A DNA stretch of 54,212 nucleotides from Butyrivibrio sp. WCD3002 (GCF_000424265.1 NZ_AUJO01000022.1:1-54212); one strand, 5' to 3'; counted from the stretch's first letter, positions 27,556 through 37,516 are shown. The notes: generated by a model from the letters alone, not told the origin. Program-made: numbers and translations.

Positions 27556-28110
27556 ATGTATCAGGGTTCTAACAAAACAGCGCTTAGCTCGCAGAAAAGT
27601 ATAGCCCAGGGTTTTACAGAGTTAATGCATGAAAAAGAATATTCCAAGATCAGTATAAGCGAGATCTGCCAGCGCTCAGGCATATCAAGGCAGACCTTCT
27701 ATACTCTGTTTGAATCCAAGGAAAACATCGTAATTTTTATTCTGGCAAAAAGTCATGACTTTAAACCGGATAAGGACTGCGAATGCCAGGGGCCCCCTAC
27801 TCTCGCGCAGCTTGCAGAGGGGTTCACAAAATATATTTTATCCAAAAAGGAGATTCTCGAGCTGCTTGTGAAGAACAATATCATCTACATGATGATGTGG
27901 TCTTTGTACAAATCCTTTACTGAGTGCAATGATCCCAAGGATGAGTATGACGAAATCATTTCCAACATGACTGCGGATTTTATTGCAGCAGGTCTTACGA
28001 CCATTGCAAAGCACTATGTAATGAACAGCGATAAGATATCGGAAGAACAACTTAAACAACTTATATATGATCTTTTTAACGGTTCTTATTTCCCGACTGA
28101 AAGGAAGTAA
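27556..28110 (+). CDS. TetR-family transcriptional regulator
   Basis: The 184-residue protein has an N-terminal TetR helix-turn-helix, KISISEICQRSGISRQTFYTLFESKENIV (about residues 30-58), with the typical T-F-Y-x-x-F-x-S-K-E boundary. The C-terminal ligand domain is all-helical and unassigned. It follows manA at 31 bases and is closed by a terminator. Targets may include manA or the divergent MATE gene; this is positional inference. Confidence 0.9.
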   Translation: MYQGSNKTALSSQKSIAQGFTELMHEKEYSKISISEICQRSGISRQTFYTLFESKENIVIFILAKSHDFKPDKDCECQGPPTLAQLAEGFTKYILSKKEILELLVKNNIIYMMMWSLYKSFTECNDPKDEYDEIISNMTADFIAAGLTTIAKHYVMNSDKISEEQLKQLIYDLFNGSYFPTERK

Positions 28111-28114
28111 TATA

Positions 28115-28158
28115 AACTCCTGTCACATATCAATAACTGAATGTGCAGGAGTTTTTTC
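28115..28158 (+). terminator. Terminator after the TetR gene
   Basis: AACTCCTGTCACAT (28115-28128) pairs with ATGTGCAGGAGTT (28141-28153) with one bulge, followed by TTTTTTC. It starts four bases past the TetR stop and separates it from the diguanylate cyclase gene. Confidence 0.85.
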
Positions 28159-28227
28159 TATATATACACATATAAATTTATATATTTTTTATTTGAACTC
28201 TGACCGCTAAAGGTCAAAAATTATAGT

Positions 28228-29871
28228 ATGAGAAACTATTGCCTAAAATTCTTCTTAATTACATATAGCATACTGATACTGCTCTTTTCATCGGTGCTGA
28301 AAGTCAGCGCAGATGGCGATAGCGAGCGTCAATATCGCATTCTTTTCATATCCTCATACGGTTTTTCCAATCCTGCAGTTCCATCGCAGCTTCAGGGTTT
28401 TGAGGCCGGACTTGGACAGGCTAATGTCGATATCAGTTATGAATTCATGGATGCGGATAAATACTATGGCGGACTTGATCTTATGAATTTTGATAAATAT
28501 ATCAGGTACAAGGTGTATTCAATTCGCTCTTTTGATCTGTTGGTTGTGGCAGACGACTCTGCCCTGCGATATGCCATCAACAATAGGAACGAGTTATTCC
28601 CGGATACGCCGATGGTTTTCATGGGAATAAACAACAGAACAGAGGCAATCACAGCTTCTGCAATGAAAAACGCCACCGGTATCGCCGAGAATCTTGATTT
28701 TGAAGGCAATTATGAGCTTATGAAGGAGCTTTTCCCTGACAGAACACATCTGTATGTGATAGTGGACTCTACTATCGCAGGGTTGGCCGATTATGTTGAG
28801 TTTATGAAATTCAGGGATGCACATCCCGAAATGAAAAGCACTGTCATCAATGCATCATCCTATACCAGAAATGGACTCCGGGAACTTTTGGGAACTTTTG
28901 AATCAGATGACATAATACTCTTCCTGGATTTTTCACTGGATGGTGAGAAAAATGCTTATTCTCTGCAGAACGCGGCAGAATTCATCTCCGAGTATGCTCC
29001 GGATATCCCCATAATCAGGCTTACTTCCACTGATATAGGATATGGAGTACTTGGCGGAATATCCTACTCTTATTATGATGCCGGTAAAATGGCCGGTGAG
29101 ATTTCCGCAAAGATACTTTCAGGCGAAAGTGCCGACAGTATACCTCTTGTTACTTCTGCTGTCACTGCTACATATTTTGAACAGCACTCCATGGATAAGT
29201 TTGACTTAAAAAATTCACAACTTCCAAAAGGTGCAACAATAATAAATGAGCATCAGACCTTTGCGAAATTTTATCGTGAAAACAAACTTATCAGTAACCT
29301 GATGATTGTAATCCTGCTTCTTTTGATAGTCATAATTGTTCTTCTTAATATCGCTAATAACAAACGCAAAAAGTTGATAAAGATGGACTTCATGACACAA
29401 ATGCCCAACAGAAAAAAGATCATGGAGGATATCGTTCAGGCGGTTACTGCGTCAACACCTTATGGAATAATAATGCTCGATGTAGACCGCTTCAAGAGCA
29501 TAAATGATACCTATGGTCATAAAGTAGGGGATGAAGTGATCGTAGCTGTTGCAGAAAAGTTAAAAAAGCTTTCAAAGAAAAAGCTGTCCTTCGCAAGACT
29601 TGGTGGAGATGAGTTCTCCGGAATTTTTATGGAACCTTCTGAAGACAAAGCCCGCAAGATATGCGAATCAATCATAAAGAGTGTAAAAGATCCAATAAAG
29701 ACTTCCGCCGGTGACCTTAAGATCACTGTCAGCATAGGCTGTGCAATGTATCCACTTGACACAAAGAATTCCAAAAACGTCATGGAATGTGCAGATAAAG
29801 CACTATATGAGACTAAGGAAAACGGCAGAAACGGATATACATTATTTGACAGCATAAATAAGTCCGGCTGA
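28228..29871 (+). CDS. Periplasmic-sensor diguanylate cyclase (ABC substrate-binding-like sensor plus GGDEF)
   Basis: The 547-residue protein has a signal/anchor helix (about 6-28), an extracytoplasmic periplasmic-binding-protein-like domain (about 33-330, beginning YRILFISSYGFSNPAVPSQLQGFE) and a second transmembrane helix (about 352-374). A cytoplasmic GGDEF domain follows, with intact LDVDRFKSINDTYGHKVGDE and ARLGGDEFSG. No RxxD inhibitory site precedes the GGDEF. It should make cyclic di-GMP in response to an external ligand. The sensor is related to that of the GGDEF-EAL protein at 32292-34799. Its last 30 bases overlap the 3' end of the convergent lipoprotein gene. Confidence 0.9.
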   Translation: MRNYCLKFFLITYSILILLFSSVLKVSADGDSERQYRILFISSYGFSNPAVPSQLQGFEAGLGQANVDISYEFMDADKYYGGLDLMNFDKYIRYKVYSIRSFDLLVVADDSALRYAINNRNELFPDTPMVFMGINNRTEAITASAMKNATGIAENLDFEGNYELMKELFPDRTHLYVIVDSTIAGLADYVEFMKFRDAHPEMKSTVINASSYTRNGLRELLGTFESDDIILFLDFSLDGEKNAYSLQNAAEFISEYAPDIPIIRLTSTDIGYGVLGGISYSYYDAGKMAGEISAKILSGESADSIPLVTSAVTATYFEQHSMDKFDLKNSQLPKGATIINEHQTFAKFYRENKLISNLMIVILLLLIVIIVLLNIANNKRKKLIKMDFMTQMPNRKKIMEDIVQAVTASTPYGIIMLDVDRFKSINDTYGHKVGDEVIVAVAEKLKKLSKKKLSFARLGGDEFSGIFMEPSEDKARKICESIIKSVKDPIKTSAGDLKITVSIGCAMYPLDTKNSKNVMECADKALYETKENGRNGYTLFDSINKSG

Positions 29872-31023
29872 GTTTCGACTGTAGTACCCCGTATCAAACA
29901 ATTCTTCCTCAATATTGTCCAGTGTGATAGTAATGGGCTGTAACAGGTATGATGATACTACTCTCACACCGTTGTCGTAATCCGTGGTATTGTAATCGCA
30001 GGAAAAATCCCAGTTCGACGTATCAATAAGATCCGCATCAGGTTTACTTCCTGATAAAATGGCTAATCCAAGATCGGCAGTAACAGCAGATTCATTATCC
30101 ATAGCCTTGAATACTGTCATGCTCTGGACTCCATCAAAAATATTATAAATATTGGCAATATCGCCATCCTGCCCGGTTAACACAACCGGGTTTTTCTCTG
30201 AGTAATCTACTTCCAGTGCTCTTGCTGCGCCAAGGGCAGTTGAGTCATTGGCACAAAGTACCGCATCGAGAATAGTCCCACTTGGATAATAGGAATTAAG
30301 AATAATCTGAAGCCTTTGCTGGGCTAAATCTGTCGACCACTGAGCAGTGGAGGTCTCGTAAAAACCGGTCTGGTTAGACATTACGTTCAGAGTCCCTGCA
30401 TCAATATAAGGCTTAAGTGTGTCCATGGCACCGCCATAGAAGAACCTGGCATTATTATCCACCGGATCGCCTGAAACAAATTCAATATTAAAGGTTTTTT
30501 CTGCAGAATCCAGTGACAGAGCATCTATCACATAGTTGGCCTGAAGGACGCCTACCTGATAATTGTCGAAAGAGACATAATAATCCACAGCTTCTGTATC
30601 CATTAGGAGTCTGTCATATGCAATTATCTTTATGTTTGCCTCAGCTGCTTTATCAAGAATATCTGATAAGGCGGCACCATCCACAGCAGTGATTACCAAA
30701 AGATCCGCACCGCTGTTTATCATATCGCGAAGGTCGTCTACCTGTGTATCTATCAGATTATTGGCATAACGCAGCATGACTTCACAGTCATTTTTTTCAA
30801 ACTGTTCTTTTAAGAATAATCCGTCACGATTCCAGCGTTCAAGCAGCATATCAGGCATGGAAATACCCACTACTGTTTTGCCGTCATCAGAATGTGTATC
30901 TTCTATTTTAACCTTCTGTGTATCGTTCCGGCCAACATCTGTATTAGTTTTTTTCGAGCTGCATCCTGCTATGATCAGGAAAAACAGTAATGAAATTGTA
31001 AATAACCTCTTAGTTTTCATCAT
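29842..31023 (-). CDS. Sugar-binding-type lipoprotein (periplasmic-binding-protein family 4)
   Basis: After an N-terminal signal with lipobox LLFFLIIAGCSS, the mature protein is a LacI/RbsB-fold binding protein: VVGISMPDMLLERWNRDGLFLKEQF, LLVITAVDGAALSDILDKAAEANIKIIAYDRLL, and VLTGQDGDIANIYNIFDGVQSMTVFK. This resembles xylose/multiple-sugar-binding proteins such as ChvE. No ABC permease or ATPase lies nearby, so it may deliver ligand to the neighbouring sensor enzymes rather than feed transport. The start is taken at 31023 (or the adjacent ATG 31020); an upstream GTG at 31050 lacks a site. It is last in an apparent operon with the K+ channel and the GGDEF-EAL gene. Confidence 0.85.
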   Translation of the reverse strand: MMKTKRLFTISLLFFLIIAGCSSKKTNTDVGRNDTQKVKIEDTHSDDGKTVVGISMPDMLLERWNRDGLFLKEQFEKNDCEVMLRYANNLIDTQVDDLRDMINSGADLLVITAVDGAALSDILDKAAEANIKIIAYDRLLMDTEAVDYYVSFDNYQVGVLQANYVIDALSLDSAEKTFNIEFVSGDPVDNNARFFYGGAMDTLKPYIDAGTLNVMSNQTGFYETSTAQWSTDLAQQRLQIILNSYYPSGTILDAVLCANDSTALGAARALEVDYSEKNPVVLTGQDGDIANIYNIFDGVQSMTVFKAMDNESAVTADLGLAILSGSKPDADLIDTSNWDFSCDYNTTDYDNGVRVVSSYLLQPITITLDNIEEELFDTGYYSRNSAGLIYAVK

Positions 31024-31050
31024 AGCGTTATGTATCCTCAAATTGGTCAC

Positions 31051-32265
31051 TTAAATCTCAACTTCATCCTCTTCAGGCAGATGTACTTTGGAGATAACTA
31101 CAATTGTATCCCCTGCTCGTAGTTTAACCTGCCCTTTTGGAACAACTGATTTGCTGCCTCTTTTTATTGACAATAATATGGTCTGTCTCGGGAAATTCAG
31201 GTCCTTAATAAATTTATCACACCAGGGATGAGTATCTCCCAAAGTAACTTCCTTAAGGTGCATGGGTACATCATTTTTGATGGCCTGAGCTCCGATTATT
31301 ATCTTATCTCCCGCTTCGAGAACTATGCTTCCGTTTGGAATAATCACGTTGCCCTGACGTTGTATCATTGCAATAATTGCACCATGGGGAAGATCAATAT
31401 CTCTTATTTTTTTATCTACCCACTTATCATTCATGGAGAGCTGCACCTTGATAAAATGCATATCTATGCTCTTTGAATAATCGCCCATATGCTTTAATTT
31501 GGTGTACTGTTCCACGAATCCTGCGGAAATAATACCTGTAGGTATAGCTACGATTCCTACACCAAGAAACGCCAGCAAAATTCCAAAGACTTTTCCAAGG
31601 ATGGTTTTGGGATAAATATCTCCGTAACCCACTGTCAGCAGCGTGGATGCAGCCCACCAGATTCCTGAAAATGCATTTTCAAAAACATCAGGTTGTGCCT
31701 CATGCTCCAATGAGTACATGCAAAGGCTTGATGCCAGCATCATTACTGCAATAATGAAAACAGATGACAGGAGCTGCTGCGCCTTATTTTTGATAACTTC
31801 CGTAATTACATTAAGTGAATCGTAATAGGCGTTGATCTTAAAGAGTCTGAATATCCTTGCCACACGGAACATTCTGAAAGCCGCTGCGCCTGTAGGAAAT
31901 ACAAACGGCAAATAGAAGGGCAGGAAACTCAAAAGATCAATTATTCCAAAGAAAGAAAAAATGTAACGTACTACTGCACCGCCCTCTGATCTGTCAGGAA
32001 AAAGGCACTTTGACGTAAGGAGTCTCAAAATATAATCGATTGCAAAAAAGAATACTGTGACAGTTTCGATCCGATCAAAGACTGACCCGCATCGAACGTT
32101 CAGCTCTGAAAAGGTTGCTAAAAATGCCACCGTCAAATTCATGACAAGGGCGATTGTACCAACAACGTCATAGATAACGCTTGGCCAGTCGCCCAGATAT
32201 CCAACAGAAACTATCTTAAAAAGCTTCTGTCTAAATTCATCAAAACTTATTTTCTTTTCAGACAT
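31051..32265 (-). CDS. Voltage-gated-type potassium channel with two RCK C-terminal (TrkA-C) domains
   Basis: The 404-residue protein has six transmembrane helices, including a charged S4 with arginines every third position (FRMFRVARIFRLFKI). The pore has the K+ selectivity filter TLLTVGYGDIYP. The cytoplasmic region holds two TrkA-C-like domains (about 255-325 and 330-402), each with GDKI/GDTI-type loops near its end. It would conduct K+ under control of voltage and possibly a bound ligand such as a cyclic dinucleotide. The start lies 26 bases after the GGDEF-EAL gene. c-di-AMP binding by RCK-C domains is known in other K+ proteins; any c-di-GMP link here is inference. Confidence 0.92.
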   Translation of the reverse strand: MSEKKISFDEFRQKLFKIVSVGYLGDWPSVIYDVVGTIALVMNLTVAFLATFSELNVRCGSVFDRIETVTVFFFAIDYILRLLTSKCLFPDRSEGGAVVRYIFSFFGIIDLLSFLPFYLPFVFPTGAAAFRMFRVARIFRLFKINAYYDSLNVITEVIKNKAQQLLSSVFIIAVMMLASSLCMYSLEHEAQPDVFENAFSGIWWAASTLLTVGYGDIYPKTILGKVFGILLAFLGVGIVAIPTGIISAGFVEQYTKLKHMGDYSKSIDMHFIKVQLSMNDKWVDKKIRDIDLPHGAIIAMIQRQGNVIIPNGSIVLEAGDKIIIGAQAIKNDVPMHLKEVTLGDTHPWCDKFIKDLNFPRQTILLSIKRGSKSVVPKGQVKLRAGDTIVVISKVHLPEEDEVEI

Positions 32266-32291
32266 TTTCCCCTGACCCCAACAAAAACTTT

Positions 32292-34799
32292 TTATTTGTC
32301 CGTAGCATCAAATACTATGGCTTCTTCAGGACTTATAGGCTTACTGAAGTAGTAACCCTGAATGATATCGGCCTTGAATTCCCTTAGCTTTTCATACTGC
32401 CACTTTTCCTCAACACCCTCGATGATCATCAGCTTATCAAGGTCATGTACAAGCTGGATGACATCCCTGATAAATGAATCCTTGCCTCCAACAAGATATG
32501 CATCCACAAGAGATTTATCGAGCTTAACCACATCCACAGGAATGTAGGTAAGGTATCCAAGTGATGAATAACCGGTACCAAAATCGTCCATCAAAATCTT
32601 TATTCCAAGCTCCTTGAGCTGTGCAAAGAGGCTCTCCGCTTTCTCTGTTCTTTCAAGGAACAGACTCTCCGTAACCTCGATTTCAACGAACTGCCCAGAT
32701 ATATTATACTCCGTTAGGAGCTCTTTTAAAAACTCAACATATCCGATATCACTGAGCTGGTTACTAGAATAGTTTATGGAAACAGGATAAAGCATGTGTC
32801 CTGCGTCTCTCCAGGCTGCCAGCTGCTTGATTACCAGCTCTGTTGTGATTCTTCCGATTCTCGCTATCCATCCACTGGCCTCAGCTATAGGAATAAAGAT
32901 TCCGGGATACATTCCCTCTGCCTTCATTCTTACAAGAGCCTCAAAGCCGCAAAGCTTCTTTGTCTCTGCATCGATCTGAGGCTGATATACCATGTAGAAT
33001 CCGTCATTATCCATGGCATCAAGGATTTTGGCCTTAATCTTATTCTCCTCGCGAACCTTCTTCTTCATGTCATCAGAGTACAGGAATGCCTTATTTCTTC
33101 CTCTCTGCTTAGCTTCGTACATTGCTATCTCAGCGTTTATGATATGCTGATCAGGGGGTGTCACTCCATCAGACAAAGATACACCCATACTGCAGGACAT
33201 GATAATAGTTTCATCACCTAAACTAATAGGATTCCTGAATATTTTCATGATTTCCTGAACAGTGTAGCTATCCTCAGTCACGCGCTCTCCGGAGAGCATC
33301 ATAAGGAATTCGTCGCCTCCGTACCTTGCCAGCATCCAGTCTCTGGTCCTTGCAAGATTTTCAAGCTCATAGGACAGGTGCTTTAAAACCTCATCCGCTA
33401 CCTGATGGCCATAGGTCTCATTTACATCCTTGAAGTTATCGATATCCACCATGACTATGGAAAATACCTTATCCGGTAGCGCATGTTTTCTAAGATATTC
33501 TACTGCTGTTCTTCTGTTTAAAATATCAAGGAAGTCGTCATGCTGCGCCTGATAGATAAGCTTTTTCTGGGATTTTTCAAGTTCTTCCTTAGATGCAAGA
33601 AGTTCTTTGTTGGATTCTTTGCCAAGGAAAACCGTAGCATTGACAGACTGCAAAAGCATTATCATAGCAAGGAAAATAAGGCCTGCTGAGGGAAGAATTG
33701 CTCCGTAAACATCTATGAATAAAACGGGTTTATTTATAATTATCGCATCATCCGGAAGAAGCTTTTCAGAGACACCGTATTTCTTCATAATGTTGTAATC
33801 AAATTCAGTGATACTGGGTGTTTTCTGAGCCATATGTATCCTGCTGATGTCGGCACCGTCAAGAACCTTAACCATAGTTTCGCCGGCATTTTTTGCCTGC
33901 TGATAGAAGGACATACCAACTGAACCAAGAACACCATCACCTACTGCATCTTCATAGCAGCGCACTATAGGCGCATTGGAATACTCTGTAAAGAATTTCG
34001 TCATCTCATATTTGGTATGTGTAATTCCATCTGCATCAGAGAAGCAGGTCATGAAAACTATGACTGCGTCATCCGGAATCTGTTTAATAACTTCAATAAG
34101 CTGTTCCTTAGTATGGTTAGTTACATTGACAGTCTCGAATTCATATCCGGCACGACTGGTCATTGCGATGGTAAATCTTGCGACATCTGTTTTTCCTGCT
34201 GCGGACTCATCAAAAAAGCCTACATATTTCTTACGGTTAGGGAAAATTTCCCTGGTGAGTTTCAGGGTTTCATCGAGATAATCATTCTCATAATATCCGG
34301 TTATATTTCTGCGAGTGCAGGCTTTTCTGGCAAGAGCAAGATTATTTGCACCTATGAAAACAACGGGAATATCGCCAAAAATCTTTTCTCCGTAATCATA
34401 CATAAACTGCAGCGCTTCATCATCAACAACTATTACACCGTCGTACTTTTTACCATTCTGCATTCTTGATACGAAGAAGTTATAGAAAGCGCTCTGGTCC
34501 TCGTTGGTCCTGTAATTCTTGGCATCCATAAAGATAACATCATACTCTACGCCGTTTGGATAAAGTGAGTCATGGAAACCTTCTATCTGATTGGGATATG
34601 TGTAGTACTGGGAATTATACGAACAGAATAAAAGCACCCTGTGTCTGACATCCTCAACATACTGAGAGGCAGGGTCCTCGGTCTTTTTCCCTTTATTTAT
34701 GACCATAATCTGCAAGAAAATCACGGCCAATATAAGGCAGATAACGCTAAGGACAAGCCATACCCCCCTTAGCGTCCTGAAAACCGTAGCTTTTTTCAT
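32292..34799 (-). CDS. Periplasmic-sensor GGDEF-EAL protein
   Basis: This 835-residue protein has an N-terminal anchor helix (about 12-34), an extracytoplasmic substrate-binding-like sensor (about 50-360), a second helix (about 370-392), a GGDEF domain (VDIDNFKDVNETYGHQVADE, LARYGGDEFLMML) and an EAL domain (FEALVRM, TESLF, MDDFGTGYSSL, KLDKSLV). Both active-site motifs are intact, so it may make or break c-di-GMP. An RTRD motif sits six rather than five residues before GGDEF, so inhibitory-site function is doubtful. A GGAG site precedes the ATG. It leads an operon with the K+ channel and the lipoprotein. Confidence 0.93.
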   Translation of the reverse strand: MKKATVFRTLRGVWLVLSVICLILAVIFLQIMVINKGKKTEDPASQYVEDVRHRVLLFCSYNSQYYTYPNQIEGFHDSLYPNGVEYDVIFMDAKNYRTNEDQSAFYNFFVSRMQNGKKYDGVIVVDDEALQFMYDYGEKIFGDIPVVFIGANNLALARKACTRRNITGYYENDYLDETLKLTREIFPNRKKYVGFFDESAAGKTDVARFTIAMTSRAGYEFETVNVTNHTKEQLIEVIKQIPDDAVIVFMTCFSDADGITHTKYEMTKFFTEYSNAPIVRCYEDAVGDGVLGSVGMSFYQQAKNAGETMVKVLDGADISRIHMAQKTPSITEFDYNIMKKYGVSEKLLPDDAIIINKPVLFIDVYGAILPSAGLIFLAMIMLLQSVNATVFLGKESNKELLASKEELEKSQKKLIYQAQHDDFLDILNRRTAVEYLRKHALPDKVFSIVMVDIDNFKDVNETYGHQVADEVLKHLSYELENLARTRDWMLARYGGDEFLMMLSGERVTEDSYTVQEIMKIFRNPISLGDETIIMSCSMGVSLSDGVTPPDQHIINAEIAMYEAKQRGRNKAFLYSDDMKKKVREENKIKAKILDAMDNDGFYMVYQPQIDAETKKLCGFEALVRMKAEGMYPGIFIPIAEASGWIARIGRITTELVIKQLAAWRDAGHMLYPVSINYSSNQLSDIGYVEFLKELLTEYNISGQFVEIEVTESLFLERTEKAESLFAQLKELGIKILMDDFGTGYSSLGYLTYIPVDVVKLDKSLVDAYLVGGKDSFIRDVIQLVHDLDKLMIIEGVEEKWQYEKLREFKADIIQGYYFSKPISPEEAIVFDATDK

Positions 34800-34914
34800 G
34801 CTTTTGCTCCGTTGCTAGACTATAATACTATTTAATCATAGCATTAAAAGAGCTTTTGCATTATTAATTTAGTCTTTTTTACATATAGAAACTAGAAAGA
34901 AATTCTTAAAAAAA

Positions 34915-34966
34915 AATAAATATCGGACGCAACCTTTTGGATCAAGTGTTGTGACCGATATTTATT
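34915..34966 (-). terminator. Terminator of the ECF transporter operon
   Basis: AATAAATATCGG (34915-34926) pairs perfectly with CCGATATTTATT (34955-34966), with further pairing inside. On the minus strand it is followed by a run of nine T's. It lies 7 bases past the ecfT stop. Confidence 0.85.
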
Positions 34967-34972
34967 AAATTT

Positions 34973-35800
34973 CTATAAAAACGGATTGAAAAATCTGTTC
35001 CCGTCGTGGTAAGTAAATGCAAGCGCTGCAGCAGAAAAAACTATGATGAATATCAGTACCGCAAAATCTGCTGTAGTAAGCTTTTTCCTTGAGTACCAGG
35101 TCCTTGTCTTTTTCTTTCCAAAGCCTCTTAGTTCCATGGCATTGCTGACCACATCTATCCTCTCCATTGATGAAAACAATAGCGGGAAAATTATAGCTGC
35201 CGTGTTTTTAATTCTTGAAAGCAGCTTTCCCTTTGAGCTCATCTCGATACCGCGGGCCTCCTGAGCATTCTTAATTCTGTGAAACTCGTCCTGAATGTCC
35301 GGGATGTATCTTAAAGTTATCTCTAGGGCGTAGGAAATCTTGTAGGGCACTCCCACTCCGTTAAGGCTTGATGCCAGTTCGCTGGGATCTGTTGTCGTAA
35401 GAAAAATGAAAACTGATGGAATTACTGTAAAGTACTTCATCAGCACATTTAGCTCATAAAAAAGCTGCTGCTTTGTCACCGTGTAATTTCCAAACAAATG
35501 GAAAAGGTCGGCCCTGCTTTCATAGATTCTGCAGCCTTCAAGGGGTGAGAAGAAGAAAATACAGGTAAGGTTAATTACCATGAAAAACATGACAGCCTTA
35601 AAAATTGTGCTGACCTGTCTCCATTTTATTCCGGCGCTTATGTAAATCAAGATACCCAAAACCAGCATGATTGCAAGAATTCTGGTATCAAAGGTAAGAG
35701 CACTTGTAAGGCACCATATCAGGAAAAACACAAGCTTTGTAAAGCCGCTTAGCTTGTGGACGAAGGTGTCTTTTTTTTCATAGGATATCAGTCTGTTCAT
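34973..35800 (-). CDS. ecfT: ECF transporter transmembrane component (EcfT)
   Basis: The 275-residue membrane protein has five or six helices and the cytoplasmic coupling helices of EcfT, with the characteristic KNAQEARGIEM (Ala-Arg-Gly) and SNAMELRGFGKKKTRTW (x-R-G) motifs that dock on the ATPases. It forms the energising module with the fused ATPase, whose stop it overlaps by 4 bases. Confidence 0.93.
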   Translation of the reverse strand: MNRLISYEKKDTFVHKLSGFTKLVFFLIWCLTSALTFDTRILAIMLVLGILIYISAGIKWRQVSTIFKAVMFFMVINLTCIFFFSPLEGCRIYESRADLFHLFGNYTVTKQQLFYELNVLMKYFTVIPSVFIFLTTTDPSELASSLNGVGVPYKISYALEITLRYIPDIQDEFHRIKNAQEARGIEMSSKGKLLSRIKNTAAIIFPLLFSSMERIDVVSNAMELRGFGKKKTRTWYSRKKLTTADFAVLIFIIVFSAAALAFTYHDGNRFFNPFL

Positions 35801-37512
35801 GCCTGACCTCCTTTTGCTCTCTCATGGTCTATGAATCTGGCCGCAAATTCCGAAGGTGTATCTATGCCACATTTTAGTGACAGATCATAGAGTGATGTTT
35901 TCTTAAGGTAAGCTCTGTCGCACATATCCTCATCTGTCAAAACCTCGGAGGGAAGTGCGTTCATAAGAAGCTGACCATCTGTTAAAACCAGAGTCCTGTC
36001 GGTATATTCAAGCATCAAATGCATATCGTGAGTGATCATAAGTATGGTCTTGCCCATCTCGTCGCGGAGCTTAATCAAAAACTCCATAATCTCGGTATAG
36101 TGGCTGTAATCCTGCCCTGCCGTAGGCTCATCAAGAATTATCAGCTCGGGGCTAAGGACAAGGATTGATGCGATTGAAACGCGCTTTTTCTGTCCAAAGG
36201 AAAGGGCTGAAACAGGCCAGTTCCTAAAGGAATACAGGCCGCAGATTTTCAGAGCTTCATTGACTTTTTCCTTGATGATATCCTCCGGAACGCCTCTTGC
36301 GGTAAGGCCCAAAGCCACTTCGTCAAATATCATTGGCTTGCTTATCATCTGATTTGGGCTTTGCATAACGTAGCCGATTTTCTCGCCGATTTCCTTGATA
36401 GAAAGGGCTGCCATATCTTCGTCGTTAAAGAGGATGCTTCCACTCTGAGGCTTGTAGAAACCGCAAATGAGAGATGCTAACGTGGATTTTCCTGCACCGT
36501 TTCTTCCTACAAGAGAAATCATCTCGCCTTTTTTTATGTCGAAGCTAACATCTTTAAGAATCTGCCTTCCATCCTCGTAGCCAAAGTTAAGATTATTTAC
36601 GCTTAAAATTGTTTCAGAAGAACTTTGCTGCTGATGCTTTGGAACTGAATGGAACCAGTCCCTTACCTGATCTTTATATTTTGTTACATCCATGGTCTCT
36701 ATATGCTGCGGATGTGTATCCTTGGTAAGCTCGCAGCCTGTTGCTTTAAGCGCAGCTACATAGAGTGGTTCGCGGATGCCATGCTTTGGCAAAAGATCCG
36801 TGCAGAGAAGCTCATCGGGATGCATGTCTGCAATAATCTCGCCATCTCCCATGAGGATTACTCTGTCAACGTCGCGGTAAAGCACATCTTCTATACGGTG
36901 CTCAATTATGACAACCGTCACATCCTCGCGCTTCATTATCTCGTCTATAAGGGCTATGGTGCGCTTTCCCGTTGCCGGGTCGAGATTAGCAAGCGGCTCG
37001 TCAAACAGTAAGATTTTTACATCACAGGCCATAACGCCGCCAAGGGAAACTCTTTGCTTTTGTCCGCCCGAAAGCTCTCCCGGCGCATGGTTTAAGAAGC
37101 TCTTTAGATCAAGCTTTTCCGCAACCTCATGGACCTTGTTAAACATCTGATCCTGAGGAATGTTGTCGTTTTCAAGAGCAAAGGCTATGTCCTCGCCAAC
37201 GGTCAGTGCTATAAACTGTCCGTCCGTATCCTGAAGGACGGTTCCCACTATCTGTGACATGCCAAAAACTCCGAGTTCACTGGGAGTCTTCCCGTCAACC
37301 CGGAGTGTTCCGCTCATCTCGCCTGAAAAAGAACAGGGAATCAGTGCATTAAGGCAATGTGCCAATGTGGATTTACCCGAGCCGGACTGTCCTGCGATAA
37401 GGATTTTCTCACCCGGGTAAATCTTTAAATTTATGTTTTTAAGTGTAGGTTTTTCCTGCACTCTGTACTTAAATGTTACATCTGAAAATTCGATGATTGG
37501 GGTCTTTTCCAA
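35797..37512 (-). CDS. ECF transporter ATPase, A and A' subunits fused
   Basis: This roughly 571-residue protein is two ABC ATPase domains in one chain. The first has GQSGSGKST, LSGGQKQR and ILLFDEPLANLDP; the second has GRNGAGKST, a variant signature LSFGQKKR, and LIILDEPTAGQD. This corresponds to EcfA and EcfA' of ECF uptake systems (YkoD-like fusion). A TTG at 37512 with GGAGG eight bases upstream is the likely start. The open frame to 37596 overlaps ecfS by 80 bases and its N-terminus is not ABC-like. It is followed directly by ecfT and preceded by the S component, so all three form one operon. Confidence 0.93.
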   Translation of the reverse strand: MEKTPIIEFSDVTFKYRVQEKPTLKNINLKIYPGEKILIAGQSGSGKSTLAHCLNALIPCSFSGEMSGTLRVDGKTPSELGVFGMSQIVGTVLQDTDGQFIALTVGEDIAFALENDNIPQDQMFNKVHEVAEKLDLKSFLNHAPGELSGGQKQRVSLGGVMACDVKILLFDEPLANLDPATGKRTIALIDEIMKREDVTVVIIEHRIEDVLYRDVDRVILMGDGEIIADMHPDELLCTDLLPKHGIREPLYVAALKATGCELTKDTHPQHIETMDVTKYKDQVRDWFHSVPKHQQQSSSETILSVNNLNFGYEDGRQILKDVSFDIKKGEMISLVGRNGAGKSTLASLICGFYKPQSGSILFNDEDMAALSIKEIGEKIGYVMQSPNQMISKPMIFDEVALGLTARGVPEDIIKEKVNEALKICGLYSFRNWPVSALSFGQKKRVSIASILVLSPELIILDEPTAGQDYSHYTEIMEFLIKLRDEMGKTILMITHDMHLMLEYTDRTLVLTDGQLLMNALPSEVLTDEDMCDRAYLKKTSLYDLSLKCGIDTPSEFAARFIDHERAKGGQA

Positions 37513-37516
37513 AAAA

